Source of the DNA: Podochytrium sp. JEL0797
Lineage: Eukaryota; Chytridiomycota; Chytridiomycetes; Chytridiales; Chytriomycetaceae
Reading direction: 5' to 3'
Length of the DNA: 12,547 bases
NCBI GenBank assembly: GCA_027596195.1
Contig: JADGJG010000786.1
Location: 1 to 12,547 of the forward strand
The notes beneath the pieces are model-generated. The model searched no databases. It saw nothing but the letters and a program-made list of their open reading frames with translations, and was not told where the DNA came from. Shown in pieces: positions 8,870 to 12,547 of the stretch. The stretch's first letter is position 1, and each line of letters begins with the position of its first letter. Made by a program: the position numbers and the translations under genes.

Positions 8870-8926
8870 AGAGTTTCTATATAACATGGACTTTAATTAC
8901 TCGCGTAGAGCACTGATTCGCGGGTG

Positions 8927-8942
8927 TTTTTTTTTTTTTTTT
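8927..8942 (+). repeat. T16 tract upstream of ESF2
   Basis: Sixteen T in the 88-bp gap between the TPR gene stop and the ESF2 ATG. On the + strand this could be a nucleosome-depleting poly(dA:dT) promoter element for ESF2, or part of the preceding gene's 3' end. I see no other element in this short gap. Confidence 0.6.
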
Positions 8943-8957
8943 GGACAAAAAACAACC

Positions 8958-9719
8958 ATGGCACCTGCGAAACCGAAACCCGCCACGGCGTGGAAAACGT
9001 CCAAACCCGGCCAGGCTTCCAAGGCAGCCGTTGATTCGCGGTTCCACCACCCGTTCGACACCAACGACTCGGACAGCGATGCCAACAACTCCTCAGACGA
9101 TGAACAAGAGGCCCGCAAGCCCGGCCTGAAGAAGACAAAGACCCTGGATCCGCGCTTTGCCGCTGCGAACGACAAGAAGTGGGCGAAGCGATTCACGGCG
9201 GAGGAGGATGAGGACGACGAGGATCCCGAGGACGATGCGAACCTGGATTCCGACCAAGAAGAAGCCGCCGATTCCGACAACGAGCCCGAACAAGACGAGT
9301 CCCTCCACCTGCCCCCAGATGAACAACCCGACATTCTCGCGGCCCCGAAACAGAAACCCATCAGCCTCGACTCGCTGCGCTCCTACTCCGACACCGTGAA
9401 CCACACGGGTCTGTGCTACATTTCGCGCGTGCCGCCCTTCATGACCCCAGAGAAGCTGCGCTCCCTGCTTGCCCCGCACGGCAAAATAGGGCGGCTCTAT
9501 GCGGCCCCGGAAGACGCGAAAACGGCGTACCGACGCAAAAAGTACCGCGGCAACAAGCGCGTGAATTATACGGAGGCGTGGGTGGAGTTTGAGGATAAGA
9601 AGGTTGCGAGGCGTGTGGCCGAGTTTTTGAACTTAAGGCCCATGGCGAGTCGCAAGCGTGATCGGTTTTATGACGATTTGTGGAATATCAGGTAAACCTA
9701 TGTCTGTTTTTATGCGTGT

Positions 9720-9777
<58 letters not shown>

Positions 9778-10186
9778 AGGATGTGGGCATTGAACAGGCT
9801 TCCTGACTCTATTTTACCTCGCAAGATATCTGCCGAGATTCAAATGGAACCACCTCACGGACCAAATCTCGTACGAACGTGCTGTGCGGGACCAAAAACT
9901 CAAGGCCGAAATGGAGCAAGTGAAGCGCGAAACGAAAGCCTACCTCCAAAACGTGGAACGCGCCAAAATGGTGGAAGCGATGGAAGCCAAAAAGAAGCGG
10001 AAACGTGAAGAGATGGGCGTGGACAGTGCACCTGTTGTTGCTGCCGAGTCGGGGGCTGGTGCCGCGGGGCAGTCGTCGGGGAGAAAGTTCAAGCAGAGAG
10101 AGGTGAAGCAAAATGATACCGTCAAGGGAAGTCAGGTTCCAAAGTCGGCGAATAAGGCCAAGGTGTTGTCCAAGATTTTTGGATAG
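8958..10186 (+). CDS. ESF2: Esf2/ABT1 pre-rRNA processing protein (RRM domain)
   Basis: Exons 8958-9691 and 9826-10186 total 1095 nt and encode 364 aa; the intron is 134 bp (gtaaac...gcaag). Esf2 is a nucleolar small-subunit processome factor that binds pre-rRNA, activates the helicase Dbp8 and is needed for 18S maturation (family knowledge). The N-terminal ~145 residues are charged, with acidic tracts (EEDEDDEDPEDD, DSDQEEAADSDNEPEQDE). The RRM-like domain begins at about residue 150 with GLCYISRVPPFMTPEKLRSL, followed by GKIGRLYAAPE, the signature KKYRGNKRVNYTEAWVEFEDKKVAR, and SRKRDRFYDDLWNIRYLPRFKW, which spans the exon junction. A coiled, basic region (DQKLKAEMEQVKRETKAYLQNVERAKM) follows, and the end is Lys-rich. 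The gene starts 88 bp after the TPR gene stop; that gap holds a T16 tract. ATG context accATGg is good. Intron retention would terminate immediately (agg taa). Confidence 0.96.
9723..9772 (+). repeat. (TG)25 microsatellite inside the ESF2 intron
   Basis: Twenty-five uninterrupted TG units within the 134-bp intron (9692-9825), starting 31 bp after the donor. It accounts for much of why this intron is longer than the other 13 in the window (51-87 bp). UG-rich intronic tracts near donors can bind splicing factors, and TG repeats can adopt Z-DNA. No effect can be shown here. Confidence 0.95.
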
Positions 10187-10361
10187 TTCATCTAAGAGTA
10201 CGAAAAAAAAATTGTCAATTTCGTCCCACAATTTAGCCCCCGCGCGCCCGCGCCCCAACGCTCCCTCAGTCACTTTCAAGGAGAATTCGTCACTTTCTCT
10301 CCGTCTTTTTTTTCACATTGCCATATTTTACAAAATACAAGAAAAAGGGAAAGGACTCAAT
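10187..10361. other. Convergent 3' region between ESF2 and the MFS gene
   Basis: These 175 bp separate the two stop codons, so they must hold both 3' ends. A9 at 10204-10212, T8 at 10306-10313 and several AT-rich patches are present, with a C-rich stretch (cccccgcgcgcccgcgcccc) between. No canonical AATAAA is seen on either strand. Transcripts may overlap. Confidence 0.5.
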
Positions 10362-12304
10362 TCACGCTCCCATCGAAATCTCCGTTCCTTGCGGAACACG
10401 CTCTCGCTTGACAAACATGCAAGAGACCAACCACACGCACGAAAAGGCCAACGGCAAATAAAACAACACTGACAACGTCTCCAAATACCCATGCACCAAC
10501 GCCTGCTGCAAAACGCTCCCATCGGCCACATACAGAGGGTTATGAATAACAGAAGGGTCTTGGAATACGATGGACGTGTCTTGACCATTCAAAAACACGA
10601 GCGTCGCGTTGTAACTTTCCAAGGAGCTGTTGATATTTCCCGCAAGCTTGCCATTGAAGATGGCACTGCAAATGGCGACTCCAACGGCAAGACCCATCGT
10701 TTGGATGAAGTTATTGCTGTGGAAATTCCGTCCAGAGTTAAACTCACACTCAAAAGCAATAGGAATATGGGTGAAACTCACGTTGACGTTGACACTGCCA
10801 GCAAGTCTGGACCAACAGACACTTGCGCAGAAACCATACACATCTGGAACCCGCAGCCAACACCAATTCCCGCGATAAAGAGGTACACGACTTGTTTCCA
10901 TAACGCAGCGTCCTCCTTCATGGTGACAATCAATCCGCTTCCAACAGCCGACATGATGGCCCCAAACGGCAAGAAGGGGAAGAAATGGCCAGTGGCAGAA
11001 GCGATTCCTCCACTAACAATCGTGGAAATGACCATTCCCATCATCAAGGGAAGCGTGTGGACTCCAGCTTGAGTTGCGGAAGCTGAAAAGCATGATAAGA
11101 ATATGATGAAAATATGAAAGCGAGCATACTCACATCCTTTAACAATCTGGAACTATTGCGGTTCCTTCCTTTAGAAACAGTACATACGATAAGAGAGAGA
11201 GAAAAATTCTTACCCAAAGTGGCACATAAAAAACGAGAATGAAAAAACTCGCCCCGACAAACGCAGCAGTGAAATACGTTGCAGCAGTGTACTGGTTTTT
11301 GAGGAGCACGAAGGGAAGCAACGGATACTTGGCCACCCAACCCTCGACATATACAAACAAAAAGAAAAACAGAAATCCGACCAAAAACAGGGCAACCACA
11401 GTCGCTGAGTTCCAGGCATACTGCGAACCGCCACCTTGGATGGGAATCAGGATGCAAATCACAAACATGATCAAGAAGAATCCGCCGAGCAAGTCAATCT
11501 GGCTGAGACATTCCCTGAACGTGCCGCGCGAGACGGTCTTCAACTTGAGGAACATCATGACGGCACCGACAGTGACGGCGCCAAAGGGAAGGTTGATGAA
11601 AAAGACCCATCTCCATCCGATGTGGTCCACGAACAAACCACCTGTAATCTATTTATGAGTGGGAGGAGAAAAAATGAGAAAAAATTTAAAAACCAACCAA
11701 TCAAGGGACCAATAATGGACGCAAGTCCGTAAATCGCGCCAATGAGCCCAAGGTATTGGCCGCGCTCACGGGGAGTTGTGAGGTCCCCAATGATAATCAT
11801 TGTAAGAGAGAAAATGCCTGAACCGCCCATTCCGGCGATGGCACGGCTCGCAATAAGCATATTCATGGACATAGAGACCCCACAGAGTAGAGAACCGATT
11901 TCAAAAATGGTAATGGCAAGAAGGAAGGTGGGTTTGCGTCCGAGAACATCAGCGAGTTGTCCTTGTTCGCGTTTTGTTTGAGTGAGAAACAAGGGAGAAA
12001 GGGCGTTCTCACCATAAATTGGAATGAACGCGGTACTGGTCAAGAAGAAGGCCGTTCCGATCCAGTTGATCTGGTCAAGAGAATTGAATTCGGACGCGAT
12101 GGTTTGGAGCGCCACGGCAATAATTGTCATATCCAACGAAGCTATGAACACACTGAGGGCCAGTCCGACAAACACGAGCGTGAACTCGAGCGTGGTCAGG
12201 ACGACTTCGGGCTTATCTTGGTCGCCAGGTGGGTCGAGAATCGAGGAAGGGCTGTCCTCGGCATGTTTCGATAGGGCAGAGGTCATGAATTCGGCGTCGT
12301 CCAT
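10362..12304 (-). CDS. MFS transporter, DHA2 (14-TMS) drug/H+ antiporter family
   Basis: On the minus strand the exons are 12304-12013, 11961-11698, 11641-11214, 11152-11134 (19 nt), 11082-10782 and 10716-10362, totalling 1659 nt and 552 aa. The introns are 51, 56, 61, 51 and 65 bp. Residues 1-35 form a cytoplasmic acidic N-terminus. The first helix ends in LDMTIIAVALQTIASEF (DHA2 motif). Motif A is GQLADVLGRK from residue 98, formed across junction 1. Motif C follows as AIYGLASIIGPLIGG, then FVDHIGWRWVFFINLPFG (junction 2). The stretch YVPLWFQIVKGSSATQAGV needs the microexon. NNFIQTMGLAVGVAICSAIF follows junction 5. The C-terminal loop contains NSS and NAT sequons, then the last helix. Such proteins export drugs, basic amino acids or metabolites by proton antiport at the plasma or vacuolar membrane; the substrate cannot be told. 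It is convergent with ESF2. It lacks the exon-scale C-to-G trend of its neighbours. Confidence 0.95.
11134..11152 (-). other. 19-nt microexon of the MFS gene
   Basis: On the minus strand this exon reads ttccagattgttaaaggat, encoding FQIVKG plus the first base of a Ser codon. It is bounded upstream by caatag and downstream by gtgagt. Skipping the exon would shift the frame. A shorter 13-nt version using the internal ccag acceptor keeps the frame but deletes Phe-Gln of the family motif [YW]FQxxKGxSA, so the 19-nt form is preferred. Confidence 0.85.
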
Positions 12305-12547
12305 TTTTTTAGAGGAATTACTGGAGGAAGGAAGAGCTTTTGTAGTTTTCCGCGCGATTTGAATCGCGATTTGAATTATGCAATGAATGGTGAAAATGAA
12401 TGAACGAATTCGAAATAATTTTCAGAAAGATGCAAAGGGGGAAGTATCATACACCCCCAAAGGGTTTCTCTGTCCGAATTCCGAACTATTACGATTATAA
12501 CGGAATTCGTTCGCAATAGTGGATCTTATTCCGATCGAATTCCACTT
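12305..12547 (-). promoter_or_regulatory. Presumed promoter and leader of the MFS transporter gene
   Basis: AT-rich 243 bp up to the window edge, upstream of the minus-strand ATG at 12304-12302. It contains a perfect 12-bp tandem duplication (cgcgatttgaat, 12353-12364 and 12365-12376) whose junction forms the palindrome aatcgcgatt (12362-12371). It also contains four GAATTC palindromes (12406, 12476, 12503, 12537), most with CG-containing flanks. These are candidate transcription-factor sites, but none matches a motif I can name. No coding frame was recognised. Confidence 0.4.
12353..12376 (-). repeat. 12-bp perfect tandem duplication with palindromic junction
   Basis: Two copies of cgcgatttgaat lie 49-72 bp upstream of the MFS start codon. 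The 10-bp palindrome at the junction (12362-12371) could hold a dimeric regulator. Confidence 0.8.

Noticed and set aside
7679..8887. 402-residue open frame on the minus strand opposite TPR exon 4
   Set aside because: It is a shadow of the G-rich coding strand, which rarely contains TTA, CTA or TCA in that register. Its translation is low-complexity His/Pro/Leu/Arg sequence, and the + strand exon joins cleanly to its neighbours.
9633..9824. Minus-strand frame with a poly-Thr-His run
   Set aside because: It arises from the TG microsatellite and lies in the ESF2 exon and intron.
10491..11072. 193-residue + strand frame over the MFS gene
   Set aside because: It lies entirely opposite well-supported MFS exons and has no recognisable domain.
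11134..11146. 13-nt version of the MFS microexon using the ccag acceptor
   Set aside because: It keeps the frame but drops Phe-Gln of a conserved family motif. The 19-nt form with the caatag acceptor fits better. The shorter form is kept only as a possible alternative.
11642..11697. Alternative acceptor (atag) or donor (tggttt) for MFS intron 2
   Set aside because: Other combinations break the GPLIGG-LFVDHIGWRW continuity expected for the DHA2 motif C region. gttggt to attacag restores it exactly.
12401..12547. Heat-shock element reading of the GAATTC-rich region
   Set aside because: Heat-shock elements need alternating GAA and TTC units with two-base spacers; here GAA and TTC abut directly.
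1..12547. tRNA, rRNA, CRISPR array, transposon or telomeric repeat
   Set aside because: I searched by eye on both strands and found no cloverleaf, spaced repeat array, transposase or reverse-transcriptase motif, or telomere-type repeat.

Overview
This window looks like nuclear DNA of a fungus, probably an early-diverging (chytrid-like) lineage. The support is compact genes with short GT-AG introns (51-134 bp), secreted Kre9/Knh1-like wall proteins, an Esf2/ABT1 ribosome-biogenesis factor and a fungal-type DHA2 drug/H+ antiporter. The lineage is inferred; nothing in the sequence fixes the genus. No rRNA, tRNA, transposon, CRISPR or origin was recognised. No gap between genes exceeds 300 bp.

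Layout. Positions 1-1918 (+) hold a tandem array of three related small wall/surface proteins: the 3' end of one, a complete intronless GPI-type copy, and a third copy with two introns that lacks a signal peptide. Positions 2203-3576 (+) hold a four-exon platelet-activating-factor-acetylhydrolase-like lipase with a complete Ser-Asp-His triad. Positions 3794-4570 (+) hold an unrecognised 258-aa protein. Positions 4702-8869 (+) hold a four-exon, 1316-aa TPR-like scaffold protein with long disordered inserts and several internal repeats. Only 88 bp further on, 8958-10186 (+) encodes ESF2, whose single intron carries (TG)25. Positions 10362-12304 (-) hold a six-exon DHA2 MFS transporter, convergent with ESF2, followed by its presumed promoter at the window end.

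The genes do not form an obvious pathway or operon. They look like an ordinary euchromatic stretch, apart from the local duplication of the wall proteins. I reconstructed all splice structures by hand from GT-AG signals, reading frame and family motifs. Exon totals are multiples of three for every complete gene.

The most unusual signal is compositional. In most large exons on the + strand, the coding strand is strongly C-rich at the exon's 5' side and strongly G-rich at its 3' side, and the pattern resets after each intron. It is accompanied by synonymous switching (for example Leu CTC to TTG). The MFS gene does not show it. Other points of interest are a 19-nt microexon in the transporter, a four-copy GKxxxxRxxS repeat in the TPR protein, and the decay of targeting signals in the wall-protein array.
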